Shown in pieces: positions 32,754-41,547 of a DNA stretch of 64,000 nt. The translations under genes and the position numbers were made by a program. The DNA is from Halobium salinum (GTDB lineage Archaea; Halobacteriota; Halobacteria; Halobacteriales; Haloferacaceae), in NCBI RefSeq assembly GCF_026586625.1, contig NZ_JAODIW010000006.1, forward strand, positions 1,277,061 through 1,341,060. Direction: 5' to 3'. Each line of letters begins with the position of its first letter. Positions within the stretch are counted from its first letter, which is position 1. The notes under the pieces are model-generated. The model saw nothing but the letters and a program-made list of their open reading frames with translations. It ran no database searches and was not told where the DNA came from.

Positions 32754-33763
32754 TGGGTCACCTCGGATTCGGCGACGGCGGCCTCGGCGAGCGCCACCAG
32801 CTTCTCCTTATGTTTCGAGACGGGGAGGTAGAACGTCTCGGTGTTGGTCGTCAGGTAGACGCGCTCGAAGTCGGTCGCGGGCACCTGGTCCTGGAACCAG
32901 TCGACGCGCTCGCGGACGGTCTCCGGGCTCTCGACCAGCGTGTTCTGGCCGTCGACGAGCCCCAAAGAGACCTCGTCTTTCGCGCCGTACTCGTTGACGT
33001 TGTAGAGGTCCTGCTCGCGGTCGCCGGCGACGAGGTCGAAGCCGAAGGCGTCCACGTCGGCGTCCATCAGGTGGGCGTACGTCTTCTCCTCGAAGGCGCC
33101 CCAGTACCCCTGTACGACCACGTCGCCGTCGGTCGCGCCGGCGACGCGGTCGACGACCTCGCTCGCGAGGTCGTCGGTGCCGTCGTCCGCGGGCGGGTTC
33201 GTCACCAGCGACGGCTCGAGGAGGAACAGCGTCTCGTGGGCGGGGAACGCCTCGACCTCGCCGGCGAGGAAGTCGCCGACGGCGTCGAGGAACTCCGCCT
33301 CGTCCCCGTAGTGCTCGTCGGTCGCGAGGTCCGCGAGCGAGTACGGCCCCGGAAGCACTGCCTGCAGGGACTCGTCGTCGCCGAGCAGTTCCGTCGCCGC
33401 GTCGAGTTCGGCCGCGACGTCGCCCGACGCGGTGAGGTCGCCGCGCACCTGCGGGTCGCGGTAGAAGTTGTTGTTGTCGTAGTAGCGGACGATACCTCCG
33501 GTCTCGACGTTCTCGTGGACCGTCAGGGGATGGGCGAGCATGTCGTCCCAGCGGGCCTGCCCCTCCACGATTCGGTCGAGGCCGGCCGTGCGCTGGTCGG
33601 CGATAAGTTCGCCGCGCGCCTCCTCGTAGGCGGCGGCGATTTCCGGCCCCTCGTCGCCGGAGACGAGGTCGCCCTTCTGGTGTCCTTTCAGGTCCGACAG
33701 CCGCTGTTTGGCCGCGTCCGGGAGCGGGTACAGCCCCGGTGTCGTGGCCACTAGGTCGGTCAT
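32750..33763 (-). CDS. MetE paralogue, non-zinc half
   Basis: The 337-residue protein belongs to the MetE fold (ATTPGLYPLPDAAKQRLSDL, LPGPYSLADLATDEHYGDEAEF, HLMDADVDAFGFDLV) but lacks the His-Cys...Cys zinc ligands: the HVC position reads QGYWGA and the distal Cys position reads TNTETFY. It resembles the N-terminal half of bacterial MetE, which helps position folate but does not bind zinc. It is the first gene of the pair, four-base overlap with metE. A TATA-like ATATTAAGC lies upstream on the minus strand. Confidence 0.88.
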   Translation of the reverse strand: MTDLVATTPGLYPLPDAAKQRLSDLKGHQKGDLVSGDEGPEIAAAYEEARGELIADQRTAGLDRIVEGQARWDDMLAHPLTVHENVETGGIVRYYDNNNFYRDPQVRGDLTASGDVAAELDAATELLGDDESLQAVLPGPYSLADLATDEHYGDEAEFLDAVGDFLAGEVEAFPAHETLFLLEPSLVTNPPADDGTDDLASEVVDRVAGATDGDVVVQGYWGAFEEKTYAHLMDADVDAFGFDLVAGDREQDLYNVNEYGAKDEVSLGLVDGQNTLVESPETVRERVDWFQDQVPATDFERVYLTTNTETFYLPVSKHKEKLVALAEAAVAESEVTQ

Positions 33764-33835
33764 CGACCGGGGCTACGGAATGCCGGTGCTTAATATTTCC
33801 GTTATGCGAAAATGCTTCTCGGTAATTCGACGAGC

Positions 33836-34516
33836 CTACTCGGACGTCAGTCGGAGCACCGACAGGGTCTCGAAGGGGTACGACTCCTGGACGACCGTTT
33901 CGACGGCGAACCCGTTCTCCGCCGCGCGGGCGACCACCTCGTCGAACCCCGTGAGGCTACTGACGAGCAGGTACACCGCGCCGTCCGGGGCGAGCACCCG
34001 ACCGACCGAGTCGAGGAAGGGGTCGATGAGCGCGCGACCCGACTCCCCGCCCGAGAGCGCCCGCTCCATCCAGTCGCTCCACTCGTTCTCGGGGTCGGTC
34101 GGGAGGTACGGCGGGTTGAACAGCACCGCGTCGAGCGCACCGTCGCGGACGGGTGAGACGAGGTCGGCCCGGAGCGCCTCGACCCCGCGCTCGCGCGCCT
34201 GCTCGGCGGCGTGGGGGTTCACGTCGCTCCCGAGGGTGCGGGCGCCGGTCTCCTCAGCCACCGTGGCCGCGACCCAGCCCGACCCGGTGCCCACCTCGAG
34301 CGCCACGTCGTCGGGACCGAGTCGGCCGTCCTCGGTCGCCGCACGGGCCAGCAGACCGGAGTCTTCGGCGGGCTGGTACACGTCGACGTCGAGTCCGCGA
34401 CGCTCGGCCAGGGAGTCGGCGGATTCGCCCGATTCGGCGGCGGAGTCAGTCGATTCGGCGGCCGACCCGCCCGCGTCGGGCGTCCGGTCGTCGGCACCGC
34501 CGTCCGGGTCGGTCAC
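33836..34516 (-). CDS. HemK2/Mtq2-type protein glutamine methyltransferase
   Basis: The 226-residue protein has YQPAEDSGLLA (residues ~46-56), the SAM motif LEVGTGSGWVAATVAEETG, and the catalytic NPPYLPTDPENEW near 135. Mtq2 methylates the GGQ glutamine of release factor; the archaeal homologue is expected to act on aRF1. The N-terminal 40 residues are Ser/Asp/Ala-rich and probably disordered. GTG start overlaps the MscS stop by four bases, so it is the last gene of that operon. Confidence 0.88.
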   Translation of the reverse strand: MTDPDGGADDRTPDAGGSAAESTDSAAESGESADSLAERRGLDVDVYQPAEDSGLLARAATEDGRLGPDDVALEVGTGSGWVAATVAEETGARTLGSDVNPHAAEQARERGVEALRADLVSPVRDGALDAVLFNPPYLPTDPENEWSDWMERALSGGESGRALIDPFLDSVGRVLAPDGAVYLLVSSLTGFDEVVARAAENGFAVETVVQESYPFETLSVLRLTSE

Positions 34517-35973
34517 TCCCGGCCCTCCTCGTCGTCCGTGTCGTCTCCGCCCGCGTTCCGGTCGACGCCCTTCGGCTCCACGCCGCCCTCCGCGTCCGCC
34601 GCGTCCGCGGTCCGCTCGACGTTCGGCTCCTCGACCTCCCCCGTGGCGACCGCGTCGCCGCCGTCGGTCGTCGCGGTCGACGCCTCGCCGCTCGAGGACT
34701 CTTCGTCCGCCGACCCCTCGTCGCTCGTCGACGCTTCGTCGTCCCCCGACTCCTCGCGCGTCGGCTCGTCGCCTGCGGGAGCTTCCCGGGCGGCCGTCTC
34801 ACGAGTGAGCCGGAAGCCACCCTCCTCGTTGCGGGCCATCAGCTCGCGCTGTGGGAAGGGAATCTTGACGCCCGCGTCGCTGAAGGCGGTGTAAATCGCG
34901 TCGATCATCGCGCTCCGGGCGCGCCACATCCGGCGCTTGCTCGGGTTGTCTATCCAACAGCGCACGCCGAAGACGACCGCCGAGTCCCCGAAGCGCTTGG
35001 TGACCACCTGCGGGGAAGGCACGTCGAGTACCTCGTCGAGGTCGGAGACGGCCTCCAAGGCGGTCTGGACGGCTCGCTCCGGCTCGTCGTCGTAGTCGGC
35101 GCCGACCTCCACCTCGATGCGGTAGCGCCCCTTCCGCGTGCGGTTGATGATGGTGTTCGCGCTCACCTGGTCGTTCGGGAGGGTGACGAGTTCGCCGTCG
35201 AACGTCTGGACGCGGGTGTTGACGATGCCGATGTCGGTGACGACGCCCTCCGTCTCGTCGAACTCCACCCAGTCGCCGATCTCGAACGGGCGGGAGAACA
35301 TCAGCACGAAGCCGGCGAGCACGGCGCCGAGCGTCTGCCGGGCGGCCATCCCGACGATGATGCCGAGGAAGCCGGCCCCGACCAGGACGCTCCCGAGGTT
35401 CGTGAACAGGCTGATGGTGATGAGGATGCCCAGCGTGTAGAGGATTATCTGTGAGAGCCGGTACACCACCTCACGCTGGTGCTCGCTCACGCCGCCCGCA
35501 CGGGTCGCCGTTATCTGGATGGCGCGGCCGACGAAGCTCGTGATGGCGTACGTCGCTCCGAGAATGACGACGGCGATGAGCACCGTCCCCGCCATCTCCT
35601 GGCCGCCGAAGTTCTGTATGGCCCGGCCCAGTTCGCCCACCTGGTCCCAGAGGTCGACGAGCAGGAAGATGGCGACCGCGGTGACGACCGCGACCGTCCC
35701 GGAGACGGTGAGATGTTGCCACCCCTCGCGGTCGTGCGTGCTGTGCCAGCGCTTGGAGAAGTATCGGACGGCCACGATGGCGACGACGATGACGAGCGTG
35801 AGGAGCAGCTGCTCGACGAAGGAGAACCCGGACAGCACGTCGATGCTGTCGTTGACGGACGCCGGCGGGTCGATGGTAGGGCCGTCTCCGGTGACGTTCC
35901 CCCCCGACCCGTTGCCTCCGGAGCCGTTGTTGCCGGAGCCGTTCCCCTGCTGTGCCAACCAACTACCGGCCAT
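34513..35973 (-). CDS. MscS-family mechanosensitive channel
   Basis: The 486-residue protein has an Asn/Gly-rich extracellular-looking N-terminus (QGNGSGNNGSGGNGSGGNVTGD), four hydrophobic helices, a pore helix region GSVLVGAGFLGIIVGMAARQTLGAVLAGFVLMFSRPFEIGDWVEF and a C-terminal beta domain, typical of MscS. It releases osmolytes upon hypo-osmotic shock. The C-terminal ~90 residues are acidic and disordered. It sits between ksgA (5-base gap) and the Mtq2 gene. Confidence 0.93.
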   Translation of the reverse strand: MAGSWLAQQGNGSGNNGSGGNGSGGNVTGDGPTIDPPASVNDSIDVLSGFSFVEQLLLTLVIVVAIVAVRYFSKRWHSTHDREGWQHLTVSGTVAVVTAVAIFLLVDLWDQVGELGRAIQNFGGQEMAGTVLIAVVILGATYAITSFVGRAIQITATRAGGVSEHQREVVYRLSQIILYTLGILITISLFTNLGSVLVGAGFLGIIVGMAARQTLGAVLAGFVLMFSRPFEIGDWVEFDETEGVVTDIGIVNTRVQTFDGELVTLPNDQVSANTIINRTRKGRYRIEVEVGADYDDEPERAVQTALEAVSDLDEVLDVPSPQVVTKRFGDSAVVFGVRCWIDNPSKRRMWRARSAMIDAIYTAFSDAGVKIPFPQRELMARNEEGGFRLTRETAAREAPAGDEPTREESGDDEASTSDEGSADEESSSGEASTATTDGGDAVATGEVEEPNVERTADAADAEGGVEPKGVDRNAGGDDTDDEEGRE

Positions 35974-35978
35974 CCCGA

Positions 35979-36863
35979 TCAGTCGCCCCCGCGACCCACC
36001 CTGTCGGCGACGGTCGCCAACTCCGCGAACTGCGTCGGCGTGAGCTTCCCGGCCCGCCGCCGGAGCAGGTCCTCGTCGACCGCGTCGACGACCGCCGCGG
36101 CGTCCTCGATGCCGGTGATGTGGGTCGTGTTCCGGATACCGTTCCTGATGGTCTTGCGACGCTGGGTGAACAGCGCCTTCACGAAGTCGAGGAAGAACGC
36201 CTCGTCTCGGACCTCGTACTCCGGCTCCCGCGGCGTCGTCCGGACGACCGCACTGTCGACCTGTGGCTGCGGCGAGAACGCCGCCGGTGGAACGTGTTCG
36301 ACCAACTCCACGTCGGCGTAGTGCTGGGCCGACACCGACAACCGACCGTACTCGTCGGTGCCGGGGTCGGCGGCCATCCGCTCGGCGAACTCCCGCTGGA
36401 ACATCAACACGAGGGGTTTCTTCTCGGGGAGGAGGCGGAAGGCGATCTCCGAGGAGACGCCGTAGGGGAGGTTCGACACGCAGGCCGAGAACTCCGGAAG
36501 CGACACGTCGAGGGCGTCGCCCTCGAGAACCGAGAGCCGCCCGTCGCCGACGGCGTCGGCGAACTCCTCGCGGAGGAAGGCGGCGAGGCGGCGGTCGCGC
36601 TCGACGACCGTCACGCGCTCGCCGCGGGCGAGCAGGCGGTCGGTGAGCGCCCCCGTCCCGGCGCCGATTTCGAGCAGGTGCGAGGCGTCGGCGTCCTCCG
36701 GGAGATACGTCGGGATTCGGTCCAGGACGCGGTCGTCGACGAGGAAGTGTTGGTCCTGGTCGGGGTCGCCGCGGAGGCCCGCGCGGCGAATCAGCTGGTC
36801 GGGGTCGCGAAACGACTGGGTCGCGGGCGCGGTGTCGCCGGCGGCGCCGTCCGGCTCGGTCAT
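35979..36863 (-). CDS. ksgA: 16S rRNA dimethyladenosine transferase KsgA/Dim1
   Basis: The 294-residue protein has DQHFLVDDRVLDRIP, the SAM motif LEIGAGTGALTDRLLARG, and the catalytic NLPYGVSSEIAFRLL, as in KsgA/Dim1. It dimethylates the two adjacent adenines of helix 45 in 16S rRNA. The N-terminal acidic residues and the C-terminal QFAELATVADRVGRGGD are normal for halophiles. In euryarchaea it sits in an rpl21e-rpo4-DUF655 operon, as here. Confidence 0.94.
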   Translation of the reverse strand: MTEPDGAAGDTAPATQSFRDPDQLIRRAGLRGDPDQDQHFLVDDRVLDRIPTYLPEDADASHLLEIGAGTGALTDRLLARGERVTVVERDRRLAAFLREEFADAVGDGRLSVLEGDALDVSLPEFSACVSNLPYGVSSEIAFRLLPEKKPLVLMFQREFAERMAADPGTDEYGRLSVSAQHYADVELVEHVPPAAFSPQPQVDSAVVRTTPREPEYEVRDEAFFLDFVKALFTQRRKTIRNGIRNTTHITGIEDAAAVVDAVDEDLLRRRAGKLTPTQFAELATVADRVGRGGD

Positions 36864-36968
36864 TGTCCGTGATTCACGCCGACGGCGGGTAAACGTCTCG
36901 CTTGTCGACTCGGCCCGTAGCCACGCCGTCGGCCGCGGTCGACGACGCCGGGAGCCGAGGACCGTCGG

Positions 36969-37568
36969 TTACTCCTCGCGGCGGACGAACGCCTTGTACT
37001 TCAGGTCGTCGTCGCGGAGCTCCTCGATGATGCGCTCGACGAGCACCTCCTTCGGGCGGTGCAGTCCCGAGACGCGCTCTTCGAGCCCCTCGAAGCTCTC
37101 GAAGGGGCCGCGCTTTCGCTCGTCGAGGATGTTGTTGCGGAGTTTCTTCCCGATGCCCGGCAGGAGGTTGAGCTGGTGGAGCCGCAGGGTGATGGGCTGG
37201 GCGTCGTTGTAGAAGTCGACGAACCGACGCTCGTTCGCCTCGATGACCTCCTCGACGACGTACTCCAACTCGGTGCGGGCGCCGTTCGAGAGGTCGTCGA
37301 ACTCGATGTCGCGGATTCGCTCGACCGCCGCGTCCTCGCGCTCCTCCTCGGGGGCGATGGGGACGCGGTCGCCGATACCGGCGTCGGCGCCGTCGCCGAA
37401 GGTGAGTTCGACGAGTCGGAAGTCCGTTTCACCGAGGGCGTACGCCAGTGGCTCCTTCTGGTACTGGGGCCGGTCGTCGTCGGCCCGCCCGTGGGGCAGG
37501 TAGTCGAGGACGACGGCGTACCGGGTGTCGGAACCGCCGGAAGAATCGTCGCTCTCAGCGGGAGTCAT
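36969..37568 (-). CDS. DUF655 family nucleic-acid-binding protein
   Basis: The 199-residue protein matches archaeal DUF655: an N-terminal OB-like strand region (RYAVVLDYLPHGRADDDRP) and a helix-hairpin-helix LHQLNLLPGIGKKLRNNILDERKRG near 130-154. It probably binds RNA or DNA. Its function is not established, but its conserved place between rpo4 and ksgA suggests a role in ribosome biogenesis or transcription. Confidence 0.9.
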   Translation of the reverse strand: MTPAESDDSSGGSDTRYAVVLDYLPHGRADDDRPQYQKEPLAYALGETDFRLVELTFGDGADAGIGDRVPIAPEEEREDAAVERIRDIEFDDLSNGARTELEYVVEEVIEANERRFVDFYNDAQPITLRLHQLNLLPGIGKKLRNNILDERKRGPFESFEGLEERVSGLHRPKEVLVERIIEELRDDDLKYKAFVRREE

Positions 37569-37611
37569 ACCACGACAGTATGGCTACAGAGTATTTAAAA
37601 ACCGGGCCGGT

Positions 37612-37968
37612 TCAGACGTACTTCGCGACGACGTTCAGCACTTCGTCGAGTTCGTCGCCGTCGAGGGCGTAGCGTTCCTTGGCGAAGACGGCCCGCAGTT
37701 CGGTCCGGTCCTGGGGAAGCAGGTCGGCGATCTTGAAGGCGGTCTTCTCGTCGACCTTCTCCAGTTCCTCCAGTTCGGCGACGAGTTCGCGGGACTCCTC
37801 GGGGTCGAGCACGGCGAAGCGGTTGACGTGCTCGATGGCGCGGGCGAGTTCGTAGCGCAGCTCGCGCTCTTCGTCCGCCGCGCGGTCGGCTTCCACGTCG
37901 GCGAGGAGCTCCTTGACCTCGGGGGTGGTCATGTACTCCTCGCTGACCTTCTCCTTGAAGATCGTCAT
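37612..37968 (-). CDS. rpo4: DNA-directed RNA polymerase subunit Rpo4 (RpoF)
   Basis: The 118-residue helical protein matches archaeal Rpo4/Rpb4: MTIFKEKVSEEYMTTPEVKELL, NRFAVLDPEESRELVAELEELE, and KIADLLPQDRTELRAVFAKERY. With Rpo7 it makes the stalk that assists initiation and termination. It lies six bases after L21e on the same strand, followed by DUF655. Confidence 0.92.
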   Translation of the reverse strand: MTIFKEKVSEEYMTTPEVKELLADVEADRAADEERELRYELARAIEHVNRFAVLDPEESRELVAELEELEKVDEKTAFKIADLLPQDRTELRAVFAKERYALDGDELDEVLNVVAKYV

Positions 37969-37974
37969 CGGCGC

Positions 37975-38271
37975 TTACTGCTGCTTCTGCTCGCGCAGGT
38001 GAGCGGCCCCGACGATGAGGACCTTCTCCTTGCCGCCGTCGACGATCTGGACCTTGAACGCGGAGCCCTGCTTGCCGACGACCTCCCCCGTCTGGCCGTT
38101 AAAGCGGGCGTGGAAGCGACCCTTCTGGACCGACGGGTCGATCTTCAGGTGGACCTTCTGGCCCTCGTCGTACTCCTGAATCGCACGCTGGGGCGGCGAG
38201 GTGCCGCGCTCTCGGGGCTTGTTCTTCAGCTTGTTCCGCGTCCCCGTCATCGGACCGTTGGAACTCGGCAT
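37975..38271 (-). CDS. rpl21e: Ribosomal protein L21e
   Basis: The 98-residue protein starts [23 protein letters not shown] and continues [42 protein letters not shown], the L21e signature. The frame extends upstream, but only the ATG at 38271 gives the family N-terminus. A minus-strand TATA-like TTTTATAACGC lies 25-35 bases upstream. It heads the conserved operon through to the Mtq2 gene. Confidence 0.95.
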   Translation of the reverse strand: MPSSNGPMTGTRNKLKNKPRERGTSPPQRAIQEYDEGQKVHLKIDPSVQKGRFHARFNGQTGEVVGKQGSAFKVQIVDGGKEKVLIVGAAHLREQKQQ

Positions 38272-38503
38272 AGTCGTAACGCGGTGTACCTCGCTCAGCG
38301 TTATAAAAGGTGCGTTCTCCGCCGAGAGCTCCGGAAGGGTTCTCGTGGGTCGGGGACACGGCACGCGGTGTACAGACGGTCCTCCCTGCCGCCGGCCACG
38401 GCAGCGGCTACGAGGGTGAGCGCATCGTCGACCGCTTCGGCGACTCGTGAGGGCGGGACGCGCGTTCAGCCAACCTTTAGCCGACTGCGACAGATGGGCG
38501 CGC

Positions 38504-39700
38504 ATGGACGACCACGAGCACGACGAGGAGGCCGACGCCACCCCCGAAGAAGGCGGCCACATCGAGACCCGTGCCATCCACGCCGGGCAGGAGCCCGACC
38601 CCGAGACGGGGGCGCTGATGACGCCCATCTTCGCCAACTCGACGTACGAACAGGACGCTCCCGGCGAACACCGCGGGTACGAGTACTCCCGGACGGGCAA
38701 CCCCACCCGCACCGACCTGGAGGAGAACCTCGCGGCGCTGGAAGGCGCCGAGTTCGGGCGCTGTTTCTCCTCGGGGATGGGCGCCATCAACACCGTGCTC
38801 AACCTGCTCGAGTCCGGCGACCACGTCGTCACCGGCGACGACGTGTACGGCGGCACCCACCGCATCTTCACGCAGGTGTACGAGAAGTACGATATCGAGT
38901 TCGACTTCGTCGACACCACCGACCTCGACGCCGTCCGCGAGGCGACGCGCCCCGAGACCGAACTCGTCTGGGTCGAGACTCCCACGAACCCGCTGATGCG
39001 AGTCAACGACATCGGCGCCCTCGCCGAAATCGCCCACGAGGACGACGCGCTCTGTGTCGTGGACAACACGTTCGCGACGCCCGCTCTCCAGCGCCCGCTG
39101 GAACACGGCGCCGACGCGGTCTGTCACTCCCTGACGAAGTATCTCGGCGGCCATTCCGACGTGGTCGGCGGCGCGCTCGTCACCGACAGCGAGGAACTCG
39201 ACGAGGAGTTCGGCTTCTACCAGAACTCCGTGGGGGCGACGCCCAGCCCGTTCGACTGCTTCCTCGTCCTCCGCGGGACGAAGACCCTGCCCGTGCGGAT
39301 GGACCGCCACTGCGAGAACGCCCGCGAACTCGCTCGGTGGCTCGACGACCACGACGCCGTCGACACCGTCCACTACCCCGGTCTGGCGTCGCATCCACAG
39401 CACGACCTCGCCGCCGAGCAGATGGACGACTTCGGCGGGATGCTCTCGTTCGAACTCGACGGCACGCTCTCGCAGGCGTCGACGGTCGTCGAGTCGACCG
39501 AGGTGTTCGCGCTCGCCGAATCCCTCGGCGGCGTCGAGAGCCTCATCGAACAGCCGGCGGCGATGACCCACGCGGCCATCCCGCGCGAGGAGCGCGTCGC
39601 CGCCGGCCTCGCCGACGGGCTGATTCGGGTGAGCGTCGGCATCGAGCACCTCGACGACCTGAAGGCCGACCTCGACGCGGCGTTCGCGGCGGCGCTATAG
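38504..39700 (+). CDS. Cystathionine gamma-synthase/lyase (PLP, Cys/Met metabolism family)
   Basis: The 398-residue protein has the PLP lysine motif [17 protein letters not shown] near 200-217, [15 protein letters not shown] at the N-terminus, [22 protein letters not shown] and [10 protein letters not shown], all typical of MetB/MetC enzymes. It joins homoserine esters and cysteine to cystathionine, or cleaves cystathionine; the two activities cannot be separated from sequence. With the nearby MetE pair it supports a methionine pathway. The stop codon lies inside the palindromic element 39695-39780. Confidence 0.9.
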   Translation: MDDHEHDEEADATPEEGGHIETRAIHAGQEPDPETGALMTPIFANSTYEQDAPGEHRGYEYSRTGNPTRTDLEENLAALEGAEFGRCFSSGMGAINTVLNLLESGDHVVTGDDVYGGTHRIFTQVYEKYDIEFDFVDTTDLDAVREATRPETELVWVETPTNPLMRVNDIGALAEIAHEDDALCVVDNTFATPALQRPLEHGADAVCHSLTKYLGGHSDVVGGALVTDSEELDEEFGFYQNSVGATPSPFDCFLVLRGTKTLPVRMDRHCENARELARWLDDHDAVDTVHYPGLASHPQHDLAAEQMDDFGGMLSFELDGTLSQASTVVESTEVFALAESLGGVESLIEQPAAMTHAAIPREERVAAGLADGLIRVSVGIEHLDDLKADLDAAFAAAL

Positions 39701-39780
39701 TAGCGTCTGCAACTATCTGCACACTCGACCGCACGGCGGCGGGCGGTCGGATGTGCCGTGACTTGCAGACGCTACTATAG
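39695..39780. mobile_element. 86-bp palindromic element, MITE-like
   Basis: CTATAGTAGCGTCTGCAA at 39695-39712 is perfectly repeated in inverse at 39763-39780. Read differently, TAGCGTCTGCAA inverted ends (12 bp) enclose the element and CTATAG occurs as a 6-bp direct repeat on both outer sides, as a target duplication would. The interior has a second inverted pair (CGACCGC / GCGGTCG with GCACA / TGTGC). Left end covers the metB-like stop codon (39698-39700). No gene inside. It may act as a terminator hairpin. Confidence 0.7.
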
Positions 39781-39830
39781 ACTGAGCGCGACGGGCACAG
39801 GACTATCCCGGTCGCCGCCGACCCCCTCGT

Positions 39831-40082
39831 ATGGGCACCACTGAGGACGGGCGGTCGGACGGGGAGCGGTCGACGGACGGGGAACGAACCGGCGTGAGCA
39901 TCGGTCTCGGAGTCGCGCTCGGTGCGGGCGTCGGCGCCGCCGTCGGCGCCGCGACCGGCGATATGGGTCTGTGGGTCGGCGTAGGCATCGCGTTGGGTGC
40001 CGCTCTGGGTGCCGCCTTCGCCGCGTCCGACAACCTCGGCGACGACGATGGCCAGGACGGCGGCGGCGGCGAGTTCGAGTAA
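39831..40082 (+). CDS. Small glycine/alanine-rich membrane protein
   Basis: The 83-residue protein has a hydrophilic N-terminus (TEDGRSDGERSTDGERTG) then two Gly/Ala-rich hydrophobic stretches, IGLGVALGAGVGAAVGAATG and WVGVGIALGAALGAAFAA, like glycine-zipper proteins, and an acidic tail. It could insert in the membrane as a hairpin. Function unknown. TATA not evident. The start ATG at 39831 is followed by good coding signal. Confidence 0.7.
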   Translation: MGTTEDGRSDGERSTDGERTGVSIGLGVALGAGVGAAVGAATGDMGLWVGVGIALGAALGAAFAASDNLGDDDGQDGGGGEFE

Positions 40083-40136
40083 TCCGCGGCTCGCCGCGGC
40101 GCGTAGAACTAACCACGTCGACGCCCATCCGTCTCT

Positions 40137-40832
40137 ATGCAGGTCACAGACGGCGTCCACGTCCTCCCGCTCGAGTACGACTTCGACGACCGGGCGATGA
40201 CGATTCATCCGACGGTCGTCGAGACCGACCGCGGCCTCCTCCTCGTCGACGCCGGCCTCCCGGGCGCGCGTGACCGAGTCGAGGCCCACCTCGACGACGC
40301 CGGCTTCGACCTCGCCGACGTCGACCTCGTCCTCTTCACCCACCAGGACTCGGACCACGTCGACGGGTTCCACGACCTCGTCGCGGACGCCGAAGGGTTC
40401 GACCCGCTCGTCGTCGCCCACGCCGCCGAGGCGCCGGCAATCGACGGTCGGGAGGAGCCGATTTCGAAGGGTGGCGGCGGCGGGGAGCGCTACGAACCCG
40501 TCCCGGTCGACCTCGAACTCGTCGGCGACGAGAGCGTTCGAACCCGCGCCGGCCCGATGCGCGTCGTCAACACGCCGGGACACACACCCGGACACGTCTC
40601 GCTGTTCTTCCCGGACCGGGACCTCCTGCTGGCCGGGGACGCGCTCACCGCCGAGGACGGGCGGCTGGACGCGCCGGTTCCCCACTTCACGCCCGACTGG
40701 GAGGAGGCCCGCACGTCGGTTCGAAAGCTCGCGAACTTCGAAATCGACCGAATCGTCTGCTACCACGGCGGGGTCGTCGACGCCGACGCGGCGGAGGTTC
40801 GGCGCGTTCACGAGGAGATGGGCGCGGAGTAG
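40137..40832 (+). CDS. MBL-fold metallo-hydrolase
   Basis: The 231-residue protein has the MBL motif THQDSDHVDGF near residues 63-73, an earlier DAGLPGARDR, and NTPGHTPGHVSLFF with a metal His near 147 plus a C-terminal CYHGG. This is the general glyoxalase-II/quorum-quenching type, with unknown substrate. It is transcribed from a start 55 bases after the small membrane protein. A His replaced by Gln in THQDSDH (the usual motif is HxHxDH) is a detail to note; the DH part is intact. Confidence 0.85.
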   Translation: MQVTDGVHVLPLEYDFDDRAMTIHPTVVETDRGLLLVDAGLPGARDRVEAHLDDAGFDLADVDLVLFTHQDSDHVDGFHDLVADAEGFDPLVVAHAAEAPAIDGREEPISKGGGGGERYEPVPVDLELVGDESVRTRAGPMRVVNTPGHTPGHVSLFFPDRDLLLAGDALTAEDGRLDAPVPHFTPDWEEARTSVRKLANFEIDRIVCYHGGVVDADAAEVRRVHEEMGAE

Positions 40833-40910
40833 TCGGGGCAGTGTCGATGCGGTGTCGGTGCGAGGGCGTCGCTGTGCGGGAGTCCGGTCTTGTAGTACGG
40901 TGGTCGTCGG

Positions 40911-41076
40911 CGTCGTCGACCGCGAGCGAGGCCGGAGGCCGAGCGAGCGGCTCTTTTTCGTCGAGCTTTTTCGAGGATGGGCGAGACGGCGGAGCCGTCT
41001 CGCTTCTCCACGGGTCGCCGGCGGCGACCCGTGAAGAGCGGTGGCCGGAGGCCACCCGACGAAGAAAAAGGTCGGT
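40911..41076 (-). terminator. 3' hairpin element downstream of aEF-1beta (family shared with 5337-5450)
   Basis: Read on the minus strand right after the aEF-1beta stop, a T5 tract leads into GGTGGCC/GGCCACC, ACGGGTCGCC/GGCGACCCGT, and GAGACGGC/GCCGTCTC hairpins, then GACGAAAAAGAGCC and a last hairpin at 40920-40950 with the same arms (CCGCTCGCTCGGC / GCCTCGCTCGCGG) as the element after ndk. The apical stem differs, yet still pairs. It probably terminates the aEF-1beta transcript. Confidence 0.75.
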
Positions 41077-41079
41077 GCC

Positions 41080-41346
41080 TTAGATTCGACCGACGTTCTC
41101 GACGGCGACCGACTCGACGCCGTCGACGTTCATGAAGCGCTCCTCGACGGCCTCGGTGCCGCCGGCGTCGTCGGGGACGATGACCGTCGGCAGGAGGGCG
41201 ACGAGGCCGAAGGCGACCTCGTCACGCTCGAAGCCGTTGATTTTCGCCCCCTCGGGGAGCGAGTCCTCCAGCAGTTCCTGAAGCTCGTCGAGGTCGATTT
41301 CGGGGCTCTGCGGCATGACCTTCATCTTCGCGGCGACCTTCCCCAT
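41080..41346 (-). CDS. Translation elongation factor aEF-1beta
   Basis: The 88-residue protein has the aEF-1beta fold: [47 protein letters not shown] and [17 protein letters not shown]-like end. It exchanges GDP for GTP on EF-1alpha. The ATG at 41346 lies two bases after the zinc-ribbon stop, so the two genes are co-transcribed. A hairpin-rich terminator follows. Confidence 0.93.
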   Translation of the reverse strand: MGKVAAKMKVMPQSPEIDLDELQELLEDSLPEGAKINGFERDEVAFGLVALLPTVIVPDDAGGTEAVEERFMNVDGVESVAVENVGRI

Positions 41347-41348
41347 CG

Positions 41349-41528
41349 TTACGGCCCCCGGAACCCGCAGTCGGGGCACTCGTAGAGGTTGCTCTGCTTG
41401 CGGCACGTCGCACAGCGGTAAATCATGTGTCCGCAGTCCGGACACTTGAACTTCGCCGCGCTCATCCCGGAGATGTTGATGCCACAGGAGATACACTGTC
41501 GCTCCTGTCGCTGTTCCGACTGGCTCAT
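41349..41528 (-). CDS. Small two-zinc-ribbon protein
   Basis: The 59-residue protein has four Cys pairs: CISCG, CPDCG, CATCR and CPDCGF, giving two zinc fingers in a compact ribbon fold. The gene pair with aEF-1beta and this protein is conserved in haloarchaea, and the Haloferax homologue (HVO_2753-like) is a studied small zinc-finger protein. It may bind RNA or assist translation. Its ATG at 41528 follows a TTAAAAG box 25 bases upstream. Confidence 0.92.
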   Translation of the reverse strand: MSQSEQRQERQCISCGINISGMSAAKFKCPDCGHMIYRCATCRKQSNLYECPDCGFRGP

Positions 41529-41547
41529 ACCTTCGAATTCCCGGCGC

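Noticed and set aside
37525-39780. A 751-residue plus-strand frame covering rpo4, rpl21e and the cystathionine synthase
   Set aside because: It crosses several well supported genes in the wrong frame or strand and has no domain.
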